From Solicoccozyma terricola (taxonomy: Eukaryota > Basidiomycota > Tremellomycetes > Filobasidiales > Piskurozymaceae): DNA of 64,000 nt. How positions within the stretch are numbered: the stretch's first letter is position 1; every line of letters begins with the position of its first letter. Location of the stretch: assembly GCA_001600875.1 (NCBI GenBank), contig BCLD01000015.1, positions 165,862 to 229,861 of the forward strand. The letters are read 5' to 3'. This document shows, piece by piece, positions 37,372 through 50,200 of the stretch. The notes under the pieces are model-generated. The model made no database searches and had not been told where the DNA came from. It was given only the letters and a program-made list of their open reading frames with translations. The position numbers and the translations under genes were made by a program.

Positions 37372-40300
37372 TTACAAGACACCCATCGATCCCAAATCCA
37401 CTAGTTGCCACTTGGTAGCCGTCGAATCCATCTCTGCGAGGCCCTCTCTCCGTACTCCATGCAGGAAACGCTCCAGCTCAACCTCTGAGTGGTCCCACCC
37501 ATACGACGCTTCGAGAGAAGCCCGGAGCTGAGCTGTGGTTTGCGGTCCTGAGGCTGAGATGATGTCTGCAGACAACACAAAGGTTTAGCTGACGATATGC
37601 GCTTCTTCGGGAACGTTTACTCACCACGTATAATCTGAGAAACGAGAAAATCGAAGAGGATCATGTATCGCCTTTTAGACTCTGCTCTAATTTATGGGTG
37701 TAACCCTTTATCAACCACTCACTCCCCAACTGAATTCTTCCATTTCCGCCGTCCTCTCGACAGCTGGTTGCATGACAGGAAGTTCTTCCGTATCCACTGA
37801 ATGAGAGGATAGGCTACAGTATGAGCGTCGAGTTCGTTGACCTATTCTTTCAGAGTACTCACGCAACTCCGCGCCCTCCCCCGCCACATCTTCAGCTTTC
37901 TCCAGCAGCTCATAATTCCCGTTCAAATCCTCTCGTAGAACACCATGATTAACCCAGAAATTGAGAGCATGACGCAGGAAAGTAGCTTCAACTCCTTCTA
38001 GCTTATCCGCGAGTTCGGTGAAATGCCATCGAGCTGGTGAAAGCATGTAGTGTCAGTTTAGGATGTAAGAAAAGAATAGATGCTTCACCAACGCTGAAAG
38101 AAACACTCCAGCACGGCCGCTTGTAGAGGCGTAGCATCAACGGCTAGTGTCCTATTCTCCAGCTCCAGCTTTATGCCAACGGTGCCGAGATGAAGAAGGA
38201 ACTTGAGGTATTTGTCTGGTTTAAAACGGTGGAATTGTTGTTGATAGGCCTTTTGCATTCTGAAATGAGAGCAAGTCAGCACTGTACTGGAAGGCAGCTT
38301 GGCTTGAAAGGATCGTACTTCTTCAGGCGCTTTGGAAGCTTGATCGCGGTGTTCGTCATCGTAGGCCAATACAGGCGAGAGATAATGACGGGATGTAGAG
38401 CAGACTGGAAGGACGAAGGACCAGTGTTAGTAGCTGTCAACCTCCGCATACGAGAAAACATACATACCTCTTTCTCGCCCTGAACATGTGTATCTGTACG
38501 CTTGGAGTCTGCCATATCCTTGAGCATGACCTGACAGACTTGTAGTGGAGCATCGCCAAAACGAAGCTTGAGCAACTCGACCAAGCGGATCTTCAGACGA
38601 GCAAACCGATCAGCTTGTAGATGAGGCCTCCGTTCGAGCTATTGACTAACCTCATGCGACGCATCGTAATCCTTGACAGCCATCAATCGGGTTGCCAGCA
38701 GATTCTGAATCTCCTTGACCACCAACTCGCGAGAGTCAAAGATCCCAACCAAGGTGCTGATGATATCGCTGGCCTTTCGATGACGAAATTCTGCACTCGA
38801 GGTTCGATTTGAGTAAAACGACATGGTAAATTGCCATGTGATCAATTCAGCTCACCTGGTGCAGCATCGACGGGTTCCGGCTCCCATTGGGCATCACAAA
38901 AGTCTTCTGCTTGCTCGTCTCTGACTTGAAGCGGCTTAATCTGATCTGCTTCTTGATCTTCGTCAAACTCGTTATCGACAATTGAGGTGACGATACATTT
39001 GACGGTATCAGAACGTAGACTGTTGCATAGTGACTGAAAGTAAGCGTTTGGTTACCTCGCCACGCCACGCCACAGCTAACATACCGGAGATTCGCGCGAA
39101 TGGGATTTGCAACCTGGTGCAAAAGCACACCTTGTGGGTCAAGAACCCGCATGCACTTGATGGTATTGACGTAGATCTGTATGATGCTCTTAGTCTCGGC
39201 TCCTGGATGTAACAGACGGCGTCGTTGGCTGGCATCGGTAAGATGTCAGGACGGAATGAACGCGATCCAATATTGGACCTGTACGCACTCTGCTTTCAAC
39301 GCTTTAACTAGCTCTGCACGTCTCCCGGTTTTCTGCACCGCTTTCTGTCAGTACATTAAGGGTTTTGTTAGTCATCCAAGCAAGCTCTTTTGAAAGATTA
39401 ACAACACACTCGTAGATCCTCTAAAGCAGGAGCTGATTTTGGGAAATCGACGATGATGTCGAATAGTTCTGAAGCTCTATGTTAAGAGAAACAATTACCT
39501 ATATCAGTTTGACTACCAACATATACCATCTTCAATCCCATTCACCTCAGTTCGAAGAATTCATTTACCAACTTCACTTCCAGTCTCGATTCAATGCCCT
39601 TCTTTGGTTGAAAGGCGGTTTCATAAGCTGTAACGATTTAACAATTATTCAACGTCTTGTCCACCTTTAGACGTTTGTCGATACCACTTACGAGTCGTGT
39701 AACTCAACACCCACCCAAGCACCCTCTGCTCCACCACTTTCATCAGCTCGTCCAACTTTGACGTTCCCCATGGACCAGGGTCCTCAGCTTCCATAATCGT
39801 GTCCTCTACATCCAATGGTTCCGTATGATCATCTCCATCCGATGTCATTGGTCGTTTGCCTAATGACTTTGGAGAAGGTGTTGTTGTGTCCACACCGACC
39901 GTCGTCGAACGAGAGTTTGAAGGACCAGCAAGCGCGTTGGTCCCAACCCCGACGCTTACATTTCCTTCTGATTCTTCCATTTGATAATTATCCGCACCAA
40001 CGTTGATTACGAATCGTTCGATTTCTCTGAATGCGATTTGAACGAGTAGATCACTGTATCTAGGGAGGAATCCTAAGCGGTAGATGGTAGGCGAAGGTGG
40101 GTGGAATGTATTTGTTGTAGGGTTGTATGTCTTCAAGGTCGAGGCGAAATAGGTCTTAAGGTATGGAAAAAATGGGAGAGTGGCTAAAGAGGTGTGAAGT
40201 AAAAGTTGGAAGTGATTGTTGTATGTTGCATTAAGAGTTCGTAATCTACGAACGGAGATAGACCCCTCCCAATCAGCATCGGAACCGACACATCCTCCTC

Positions 40301-40934
40301 ACATCCCCAAAACAACTTACTCAGGTTCATCTAGAAGCTTGACACCAACTCCCCAGATTTTATACCACATCCCTACCCTCTCCAACATCTCCCTGAACAG
40401 CACAACAACTTGTAGATCCGGTGTAAGTGATAACGTCCTCGCTTCGTTCATTTGCGTGATGTAGCGTTTGATATCTCTTTCAACAAGATGAAAATTGGAT
40501 GATACTTCATCTGTGTGGGGTAAGACAATGGTCTTCAGTGTGATTGAAATGACGATGTAAAAGAAGATCATAAAACGCACGAAGAAAATCTACAAATATA
40601 GTTTCAACCAATCCTCCTTGCTTGACTACCTTGATGGCAGCCACAAGATCCGGAGTCTCATGTCGCGATCTCTTAGCAGAGATATTAATATCTCTAGGAG
40701 TGAGATAATTCGACACTTTCTGCCATGCCTGTGATGCAGATCTCACCCCCGCGTTTAATTCTGTGCCGTCGGCGATCAAAGCAGTTGTAGGAGGAGACTC
40801 ACTTGAGCTAGAACGGCTGAGACAGGGGTCACGTCGATGATCGTTTCCTCCTCTTGCTCCGACACCACATCATCTTCGTAGGACACATCGATGCCAGATG
40901 GTCTCGAGCCCACGACATGTGCCGAGGAACTCAT
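37372..40934 (-). CDS. APC2: Anaphase-promoting complex subunit 2 (cullin-like)
   Basis: APC2 is the cullin subunit of the APC/C ubiquitin ligase and pairs with the RING protein APC11. The ATG at 40934 gives MSSSAHVVGSRPSGIDVSYE. The N-terminal half is divergent. The cullin-homology part is clear: LLATRLMAVKDYDASHEI(R)LVELLKLRFGDAPLQVCQVM, DMADSKRTDTHV, PVIISRLYWPTM, KLPKRLKKYQKAYQQQFHRF, DKYLKFLLHLGTVGIKLEL and TPLQAAVLECF, followed by FTELADKLEGVEATFLRHALNFWVNHGVLRE. The C-terminal winged helix reads SKRRYMILFDFLVSQIIR ... TTAQLRASLEASYGWDHSEVEL ... LHGVRREGLAEMD, the APC2 domain. About twelve or more introns are present, and exon borders in the N-terminal half are provisional. The 3' end lies 172 bp upstream of the NOP4 start on the same strand. 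Confidence 0.88.
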
Positions 40935-41467
40935 GGTGGCTTGGATGAAGCAGGTGATGGTGATGAGGAAGACAGATGGATGTTGAATGGGTGGAATCGC
41001 TGATCATTTCACGTGCTACCCAATCGCCCTCCCACACCGCGGATTTCCCCACAGTCCCTCCCGGAAGTTCCTCCGTGTCACCCGGCGCCTCTCGTTCCCA
41101 CAAGTGCAAGGGCCGAAATGTAAACAGCACAGCCAGCTTTCAATGCGCCCCTGGGGCAAGCCATGGCACTCACCTGGTCTCGACAGCAGCATCCCCCTGT
41201 CAACCCCTGTCACCTCGTATCCACACTGTCTGAGGTTTGCCATTTCTCGCACGGGGACTGGATCGCACTCCTGCATGTTATTTCCACTGCGCGAGTGGGG
41301 ACAGGTACAGCCATGGTAGGTAGCATACGCGTACATCACCTCCATTAGAACGTCTACGATATTCACTTCATCTCAAACAGTTTGATTCATCAACATGCTT
41401 CTCATGACAGTCCTTCGTTCAATCCAGGTTACTATCGCTGAACCAGGTGAGTGTGAGCCTAGTGATC
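40935..41467. promoter_or_regulatory. Divergent promoter between APC2 and orphan membrane protein A
   Basis: 533 bp between opposed starts. It holds a CACGTG at 41010-41015. A plus frame from 41395 (MLLMTVLRSIQ) is open into the next gene's 5' side and could be an upstream exon, but no convincing splice joins it. Confidence 0.45.
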
Positions 41468-43680
41468 ATGGTAGCAGCAGCTCCTTATCCTTCCACCACG
41501 TTGCTTTCCCATCGATTATCTTCCGTTTCAGAAGGCTGGCTTGTTGCCCCCTCTCATTCGGTGATATCGATTCTCATGACCGTCGTCCTATGCTATTGGC
41601 TGTACCGTTGTGTGAGAACCCATCCTCGTCCTTTATTCTTCTCATCCCTCTAGTCAACGCGTGTTAACACGCAGGTTTCCTTTCAGACTCGCTTTGCTCT
41701 CATTGGAGTCTTCCGCTTTGTTCTTCTAGTATCATCGTTTGCCATTTGGTTTCAGCATCACGAAAGACAAATCTACGTCTTTCTCGAATTCTCCCCGGTT
41801 GGGAAAACCATCGATGGATTGGCTGCACGAGTCGACGTGGTCTCAAATGGAAATCTCTCTCCAGTGTCAGAAGACCCGGGCGTTGCCTATTGTGCCGACT
41901 CGTGCAGTGTTCTGGTTGGAGATAGGTCTACGTCTTCAGTTGGAGATTTGTCCACGATCCTTGGATACACGTTGAACCTATCTGGGGATGAGTCGGTATT
42001 GATGTCGACAAGTTCAATGCCGAGGGGAAAGCATAGTAGCTTGAATACGGTAGGTGCTACATCAGATATGCAAGTGCTATACCCCGACTGAAGGCAGACC
42101 TGCTGTTTAGATCTCGGCTGGTCCTTCTATTCTCACCTGCGTCTCTGAAAACGATCATTCCGGAGTTATTCAGTACGACAGGAAGCCAGCAGCGCATCAC
42201 TTACACAGCAAGACCAATTCGATCGCCGACACAGCTTCTCTCAGCCTCCAGCAACGACTGGACCTCGCTAAACGTGAAAGGGAAGCTCTGCTCGTTCGAT
42301 TGTGGACGGCAAAGGAGAAGCTGGAATTGCAAGCCGAGGAACGACACGCTGAATGGGATGAATTCCAGAGGCTGGGAAATGCGTTGATGGTAGAGAACGC
42401 GGATCAGGCCGCGGAAATTGCGCACCTCGAGGAGAAGATCGCTGGATTGGAACTTGAAATCCAGAATCAAAACTCAGATTTCTCAAAGGAACGAGAGTTT
42501 TTCGACAAATACAAGAAGACGCGCGAAGATCAGCTCCAGTTGCAACGCGAACAGTTGCTGAATCTTGAGCTAACCTCCGCAGCCCATGTCACCCTCATCA
42601 CTCAACAGCACGAATCTGCCGCGGCGGAAGCCAAACTATCTCTGGATAGGGAACGGCATGTAGCCTCTATGTACAGCGAGTGCGTTCAAAAGTGTGCCCG
42701 AGAGGTGGGCGTCAAGCTTGCGGACTATCAAGCTGGCATTTCCGCCGAAAAATCAAGTTTGGAACAGGCTTTGAAAAGGGCTAGCAAGGGTGTTGGGCGG
42801 CTCAAATCTGATATTCTCAAACTTCGAGAGGCTACGACCCTCGAAATCGTCCTGCTCAAAGAGAAACTAGCGCAGTCGGATAAGGCGCGAAACAAGTTGC
42901 AGGTTGCGCTCGCTGGAATGAAGAAGTCAATGGAAGAGTCAAGAAAGTCGAAGACAGACAAAGTCACAGCCGTTCATAAAGTCCCAGTCACCTCGAAAAT
43001 AACTGCATCAACCGAGCCCCCCGATGGTGGGATTACTTTGTCCAAAGTAATGAATGATGCTCCTCCAAGTTCGATCCTCAGCAGCTGTGAAGCTTGTCTG
43101 CTGTTGAAACGCCTGGGTCCAGAAGTGATGACGTCAAGCACAGGCAAAGTCACAACTATTTGTGATGTGCCTGCCCCCCGGCAATCGGAAGCATGGACGG
43201 CCCTACTCGATGCAGTTTACGGGGAGTTCTTATCCAAGAACTGTGACAAACGAGCCCTACTCGTTGCGAGAGAAAGTTCGAAGAACTGTGACAAAAAGCA
43301 ATCTTGTCCGCCGCGGCTGCTCAAGCGGAAGGCTGCAGACACGAATACTCCCTGCGCTGTGAAAAGGACTAAGAAGACGATGAATGGTAGGGATTCGCTG
43401 AACCCGCTTTCCCGTACAATTCGCCCCCGAAGGTGCATGGCGTATCTCACCCCTGGCAGGATATTGCATCGCAAAAGGATGGTGATGCTTCGTAACAGCC
43501 AGAAACCGTGAGTAGAACACTGATCTTGGAAGTTGTCATGGACTTGAATAGTGATCGTAGGTTCTATCTTACAGCATGTGGTTGACGCTCAGTGAAACAG
43601 AGGACGACGACGACGAAGACGATGAAGACGACGATGAAGACGACGATGAAGACGACGACGAAGACGACGACGAGTTGTAA
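41468..43680 (+). CDS. Orphan membrane protein A: hydrophobic hairpin, coiled coil, acidic tail
   Basis: No family is recognised. Exons 41468-41611, 41687-42049, 42111-43507 and 43575-43680 join in frame to give 669 residues. The ATG at 41468 (MVAAAPYPSTTLLSH) is chosen because coding quality begins there. Residues about 30-80 hold two hydrophobic helices (VISILMTVVLCYWLYRC and FALIGVFRFVLLVSSFAIWF) that could form a hairpin. A Ser-rich segment follows, then a long predicted coiled coil at about residues 215-450 rich in Glu, Lys, Leu and Gln (QQRLDLAKREREALLVRL onward). A short SKNCDK repeat occurs near residue 540-565, and a basic stretch follows. The last exon is a 24-residue run of Asp/Glu from GAC/GAA/GAT triplets. 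It resembles a membrane-tethered coiled-coil scaffold in architecture only. It is followed 371 bp later by another orphan membrane protein on the same strand. Confidence 0.7.
43602..43677 (+). repeat. GAN-triplet microsatellite encoding an acidic tail
   Basis: A run of GAC, GAA, GAT and GAG codons ends protein A directly before LeuStop. Repeats of this type change length easily, so the tail length may vary between strains. Confidence 0.8.
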
Positions 43681-44051
43681 TGATCTTTCCCTTGTGCTAT
43701 ATATGGCGATATTCGCGTCTTCCCCGGCGATCCGAGTCCAGCACCCTGAGGCGAAAGGCCGAAAAGTAAACAATCCGCTCTAGGGGTTGTCACCGATGGT
43801 TGGTGGTGGCGGGGTGGTGGCGGGGTGGTGGTGCTGAGACAGAAGGCTGCCCAACGCCGGCGCGTGCTGCTCATGGCAAGGTGACCCCAAGGGTCTTTCG
43901 AGATGCTGCATATCCTCCTAGCCGCATTCACATATCCATATCTGATCATCCCCCATCGTTTGTTATTTACCAACGAACAATCTCACCACGGGCCCAAAAC
44001 CCAGCACCCAACACCACACAACATCAAGAAACACGAAAACCCATCAGCACT
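43681..44051. other. Spacer between orphan genes A and B
   Basis: 371 bp on the plus strand between two same-direction genes. It includes a GGTGGTGGCGGGGT-like direct repeat at about 43800-43830. I see no coding evidence; it probably holds the terminator of A and the promoter of B. Confidence 0.45.
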
Positions 44052-47000
44052 ATGTGGCCATTCAGATTCATCATCGCACTTCTGTTCGCCTATTATTTCG
44101 GACCTGCAGTACTGAGAATGTACGTCATCCAGCTTGAAGCCCCTGGTAGCTCTTCCATCTCCGTTGGATCTGCCAGTGATCCTCGAGAAATCATCGAGAT
44201 GAGAAGGGAAGGAGAGGAAGAAGGAAACTCCATTTTGACCAATAGTGTTATGATTGTTTTGAGATCCACCGATGAAGTCATGGAGACGACAATCTCAGAA
44301 GACCCGCAGGAAGATACGTGGGTCGTCATGGCGAACGATATGTCTGAAGGTGAGGTCCTGCTTTGATTTGTCGCACCGAAAGAAGGTTTGCTGAGAACCC
44401 TTCGCGAGTACAGCCGATCCTAAGTCTGCAATTCTCCCGGAAGGAGAAAAGGAGAACCCGAGTGACATGGATGGTAAGAGTACTTTTCAGTCGTCATGTT
44501 GATTCCACTGCCTGGGTTGCCTAATTCTCACGCCTGTATGTGACAGACTCCGGCAACGACCACCACCCGCACACCGCGATCTCGCCAAAGGACATCGTGC
44601 CTTTTGCAAACCCCACCATCCGTTCGGTCACGAGCACCTATATGATGACATTGACTCCAACCGGTCTCAACACTTTAGCGAAACACGCTATGGTCACCGA
44701 TACCAGCGATAGCAGTCTGGTAAACACCAAAGATCAAGAACACACTGACAAACAAGCGATTTCTAGCAAGTCGTGGAAATCTTCGGGCGTCGATCACTAC
44801 AACAACGCGCGTGCTATATTTCGGAAGCTGGTCTTCACGGTACACGGTTGGGTGAAGGTTCCATCGTTCTTCGACCGAGTGAGTGGTCAGGTCCGCTTAC
44901 CTACCAGATACTGCCTCTAACGCGTTAAATCTGCATCCCTCTAGGTCACCAATTGCCTTGATGCGACCGTCAAGTGGGCTTGCGATATCGCCTACCGCGT
45001 CACCACATTCGGACTGGATATTGGACTCAAGATTCGGAGCCTGGCTGGCCCAGTTCTCCAAGGCATTCGAGCAAAATACGCTGGGTTGTTCGACGTGTTC
45101 CGCACAGTTTCTGCAATGGCAGTCGAGGTGGGGAAAGTAGTCTTATGGCTAGCTTCCTTCGCATTGTTCGTGTTGTTCTGGCCCGTGTTCTTGCGATACT
45201 TCGCGGCATTCTCGAAGGCGTTTGTCGATGGCTTCCCCTCCGAGGCAACACCCATTTCCACCGACAGAGACCCGATCGAGCGAGTTCGATCGGCAGAGCC
45301 TCTCGACACAAGAGGTGAGTGTCTACTTTGCAGCCCATCCTGTTCCGTAAATTTATTGCTCCCCGTTGCTCACTCACAACACTGTTCCCACCGCTTCTTC
45401 CAGTCATCAACGATGTCTCTCAGCTTGAAGAAAGCGGACCAAGATCCGTTCCCAAGTTGAATGAAGGCAGGCTCCCAATCACAAGTGAGCCATTCACCTT
45501 GTGGATAGAACCGTGCAGACCCTGATACTCTCATCCCAGCCGATATCGTGCAGGAAAGCGGTCAAAGGGCGACCGTTTCGCAAGGAAGTGGCGCAGAGAT
45601 GGGGTCACCGTCCGTGCCGACGAAAGAAACCTCAATCGAGACGTCCGTCGACGATCTCCTTCTCGAAATGCAGGTCGTCTGTCCCCCGGTGGATAATCAC
45701 AAGGTCTTGATCAGTGAGCTACCAGCCACGGTTATCCTGGGATCTCCTCTTGGCTCCGCTGCTAGCGGGGGGAGCGGTAATTTCGGCTGCCTCGAAGCGG
45801 ATTTTGAGACGGACGTCAGGATGCAAGACGACAAGGAGTCGCAAAGTACTCCTTTGCCGCCTTGTTCCACCTCCACCTCCGGACCTGCTTCTCCCACAAT
45901 GTCTCCCTCAAGTCCAATCAACTCACCAGCACAAATAGTGTCAGTGCATAAACGTTTCAGGTACACCTCGCCGTCGGGTGGTCCCCAACTGATTGCCACC
46001 CCGAACCTGTCGATCCCTGTTGCCCAATGTGCGACGATGGCGACTGTTGTCAACTTGGGGCTCGCAACTCAACAGTTGAACGATCTCACGAACAGAAGAC
46101 AGGAGTTGGACGGGCAACATGACGGCACGACCGTTACGGCTGGGAGTAGCCACCTTGGCAAATCGAGTACTCACAGGTCGGGAAAGCGTTCCGGAAATCA
46201 GTTGTCACTGAAGGTCGAGACAGGTGGCTCTGTCACCCGTGGAGCTACCTCTAAGCGAGCATCGACCGGGATCCCGCTTCCGAAGGACTACCAGTCGTCG
46301 ATGGCCCCACCTGCCAGGGATCCGACTCTGTTTGTTCGCGCTCTGAACTCACAGCATAACATCGTCTTGCCCGCGGTCTCTCATTCTGATGTCAAGCAGT
46401 CCCAAGATACGGAGGTTTCCGCAGATGCTGAGGCACCTCAGCCTGGATCAACCGATGCCACGGTTCCTACCATCGATACCTGTGCTACTCCGGTTGGCGG
46501 GGACATCTTGATCGTGGCCCCTCAATCAAGTCTGCGAGATTCGTTCGTTACCAGCAAGAGGGAAGCTAGATCGGAAGTCTGTGTTCCCCTACCATGCCCG
46601 CCTGAGGTCGAGCACATCGAAGCAGCGACAGCGGACGAACGACAGTTGCGCGACTCTTCGCCATCTCCTCAAGTTCCTCCAATCGACATCAAGGACCAAG
46701 GTGAAGACAAGGTTACCACGGAGTATCCTACGGCTGAGGTGAGCTTTCCTAATTGATGTTGACCTCGAGGCCTAGCTGACACGTAGTTAATCAGGTTTTC
46801 GACCGAGGAGATCACCCAAAGCAGTTGCTGGATGTTGCGCCCAAAGAAAACCGCGATGAGCAATCGGATTCTGAGAATGTACAACAGGCCACGCCAGCGG
46901 GAACCGAGTCGACAATCAAGCGCAAGAAGAAAAATGGGAAGAATCGAACGAAACAAGAGCGCAAGATCGCTAAGAGGGACAAACGCATGCTAGAAGCTGA

Positions 47001-47157
47001 AGCTTCCGCCGCCGCCGCCACCGAAAGCACCCAACCTTCACCAGCGCGATCCTTTTCGCCGCGGGCGCCGTTCATGGAGTCCAACTACAAGCTGGTCAGG
47101 AGCAACCTTGACTTGCCCAACGCTGCTAGTCCAGCAAAGACCGTCCGTCGTCAGTGA
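44052..47157 (+). CDS. Orphan membrane protein B, 900 residues, seven exons
   Basis: No family is recognised. Exons 44052-44349, 44414-44473, 44547-44878, 44945-45314, 45404-45484, 45540-46738 and 46795-47157 keep phase throughout. The protein starts MWPFRFIIALLFAYYFGPAV, an N-terminal signal-anchor-like helix. A polar loop and an amphipathic region follow (FRKLVFTVHGWVKVPSFFDR, VKWACDIAYRVTTFGLDIGL). At about residues 295-320 comes a strong membrane helix (VVLWLASFALFVLFWPVFL). The remaining roughly 580 residues are Ser/Thr/Pro-rich and probably disordered, ending in a lysine-rich helix (KRKKKNGKNRTKQERKIAKR) and a short tail, TVRRQ. It may be a lineage-specific nuclear-envelope/ER or plasma-membrane protein, but that is speculation. 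Its architecture parallels the preceding gene A. Confidence 0.7.
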
Positions 47158-47289
47158 AAAGTTAGCCAGTAGCGTGTTCGTGTTGTATGAGATCTCAGCC
47201 TTTCCACTGTGTTGTCTAGAAGTAATGCTATGTGATAATTTGCTTTGACTAAATTCACTACAAGATCAGTTGGAGACCCACGAAAGACA

Positions 47290-50200
47290 TCATAAAATAG
47301 CACCCATGCCCCTTCCGAGTTTCTCTAGACTTTGCAGCGCAAGAAGCCGGAGGTCGAATATGCTCTCGGATTCTTCCCCGGTGGGCGTCGACGCAGTCGG
47401 GCATTGTTTGGAGGGCATGGCGCTCACTGAAGGGCTGAGCCCCGGTAGCGCAAGGATCTGCAGTAACAGCGGGTATAAGTCGAATAGGTGTGCGAAAGAA
47501 CTCGCTAAAACAAGTGGTCGGATGTGAGTTGCCGGGGCTGAAACGGGCACATCATGTCAGTTTCATTCGCAGCCACCTTTTTTCCTCTTTTTTTCAGGCG
47601 CTCACCAGCTCCTGGTGGAACCGCTTCATTCGCATACAGGCCCTTCCACAGGCATACGTCTCTCAGTCTCTTAAGGACGAAGCCGATTTCCTCATTTCTA
47701 ACACGTTCAAAGGGCATCCCACCGCGGAGCGGAGCATCCGCTAGGTATGTTTCCAAAGAGCCCCGACAACGTGATATGAGGGGCTGGAGGAACGCATTGG
47801 CAACACGCACAGCTCCTGCCACCTCTTCGACTGAAAGGCGTTGCAGTAATGATCCTCAGACTTCATATCATTGCGGGTCGTACGCTTGGGACTCACCGGA
47901 AAGCCCATTCTTGAACTGTACACCGTCGAATAACAGGCCTAAACACCAATACCGGTAATCCTCCTTAGAGGTGGATTCAACCGGCGCTGTGGTTCCTTGG
48001 CATCCAGGCTCTCGTGACGCGGTACCACTATATCGCCAAAGCACACTGGCCTTGGCCAACGTGTTGGCAATTCTGTGACGGATATCCGTCGAGATTCTCT
48101 CATGTCCGAGGATAGGCAGAAGCTCTTCAGACAGCAATCCAAGGATAGCAGCGTCGAAGGCTTCTTCTTCTATTCTCTCGTCGATGTTTAGATGAGCCCA
48201 CTGCGTGCTGAGAGGCGAAGGCACAGTCAGCTCAGGTTATGATTATCACCAAACATTCACTAACGAATCCGCGAGCATAGCCGACTGCATGGCATCGGCG
48301 AGTTGATGATAAAGAGAACTAAAACGTTCCGGAGGGATTTCTGGCATGACACTCAGGTGAGCACTGTAGCTGTTCTGTCGGAAGTTGACACTCACCAAGA
48401 CTCGTTGATATGGTGTTTCCAATGACAGAACGAGCCACAGCGACAAAGCACTCAGTGGCCTATTGCACATTAAAGGAATCAGCTATGTTTTGTCTTTGTG
48501 ATGAGGATGCTGAACCGAACCCACCGTCTTCCATAGAGATCGATCGCTTCCAAACTTGTTCGCCGGAGGACAATCATATTTCAGCTTCATTGGTAGTCCT
48601 AGTGCCTGTAACATATATCACGACTCGATCAATCACCAACGTCCGCGAAGAAGCGGCACACATCTTGACTTACGCCGAGCACCTTCTCAATGCTCCCATT
48701 CTGGTACGCAACAGCTTCACTAGCCATGTCGACTCCCATCTCCGTTGCTACCGGCGCGGCCTTTTTCCACAGAGCGACGTACGTGATCTTGCCGGTCACT
48801 GGATTTTTGGCAGTGGAGCGGCCATAAGACCGATCGACAAATTCGAAATCAGCGACGAAGGGAAGGGTGAGCATTTCCGCGAGATCGGTGAGTACGAGAG
48901 CACGCGATTGGGGTGACAGCTGGGCGACGCTTTTCAGGAGCTCCAGTGACGCAGCCTGCACGGGTGTCATGGAGTCCACATCTAGGCCGTAGGATGGAGA
49001 TCGCGCGTAGACAACCACCGTGCGGATGGAGTTCAGAAGAAACGCCATATCCGGCGCAGACATGTGGAAGGACCCGACTTGGACGAGGGTCGAGGTCACC
49101 TCCAGGAAACGCTGCAAGTTTTCTTGTGTGTATGGTGCATAGTGTTCAGCTTCGCCAGTGGCCTCGGCGTTGCGTTGCACTGCGTAGCTTAATTCCTTGA
49201 AACTACCCCAGATGAGCTTCCAACACTCGTTGTCATCTCGTGTGACAGCTTGTGTCGCCAAGGTACGCATGCAGTCAAGGGCTGCGGAGCATACTAGGCG
49301 ACCATCAGTGTGCACAACCTCGACGACCTTATTGAGTAGACTCCGGTTGAACTGTGTTGCGATTGCCAGCGGTTTAATGTGCTGGTTGTAGAATTTTGGC
49401 AGGATAGCCGATATTGAAGTCAGGACCAGTGCTTTTGTTTCGTCCCAATTCTGCCGCTCCAAAACGTCCGCATTGTCCTCAGCTTCTGTGGGCTGCGGCT
49501 CTTCCTCATCGGCAAGTAACGAGCGTTCTGCCCGGTCCCACAGCTGATTGATGACCGTTCCCACGGTCTCCGTAGCGATATGTGACCACAACGCTTCTGA
49601 AAGATCTGACCCGTGGGCGTCAATACAGCGAAACAACGTCTGAAGTGACCCACTCCGCACTTCCTGCCTTCTATCATGTGACAGATGGACAAGTTGCTGC
49701 AGAACGTCGAGCCAAAGTTCGTCTGCATCCTTAGCATCTTCGCGTGAGCCTCGCAACGCATCCGATAAGTTCCAGAGACAGCCGATGGCGGAAAGGCTGA
49801 TGTTGACATCATCTCTCTGAGCTCCGTATTGCCCGAGGGCGCCTATACAGGCTCGCATGCTGTCTCGGTCTAAAGTTGACCAGTAATCCGTTGAAATAAG
49901 CGTCAGAACTGGGAAAGCTAAGCGGACGAGAGCACCAGCTCCTCTGGTGGAAGATGTCGACCCTGGCAGCGATATATGTCTCGCGGGAGGGCTATCTAGC
50001 AGAAGTATTCGTTGGTTTTGACTCCTGCTGCTTTGGGAAATTTCGCTGGTTGGGATGACGCACACACTGCCCAAAATCTGGAAGATGCTATGCCATCCAG
50101 TGAAGATAGCATGACCCGATGATTCGACAATGGAGGCGAGCGTTTGTAGACCCATGAGCCGAATGTCAAGATCCATGCCATTTCCACCTGCTGGAGATCG

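Noticed and set aside
43564..43973. Minus-strand open frame with long Ser or Val runs
   Set aside because: It is the complement of the triplet-repeat acidic tail of orphan protein A.
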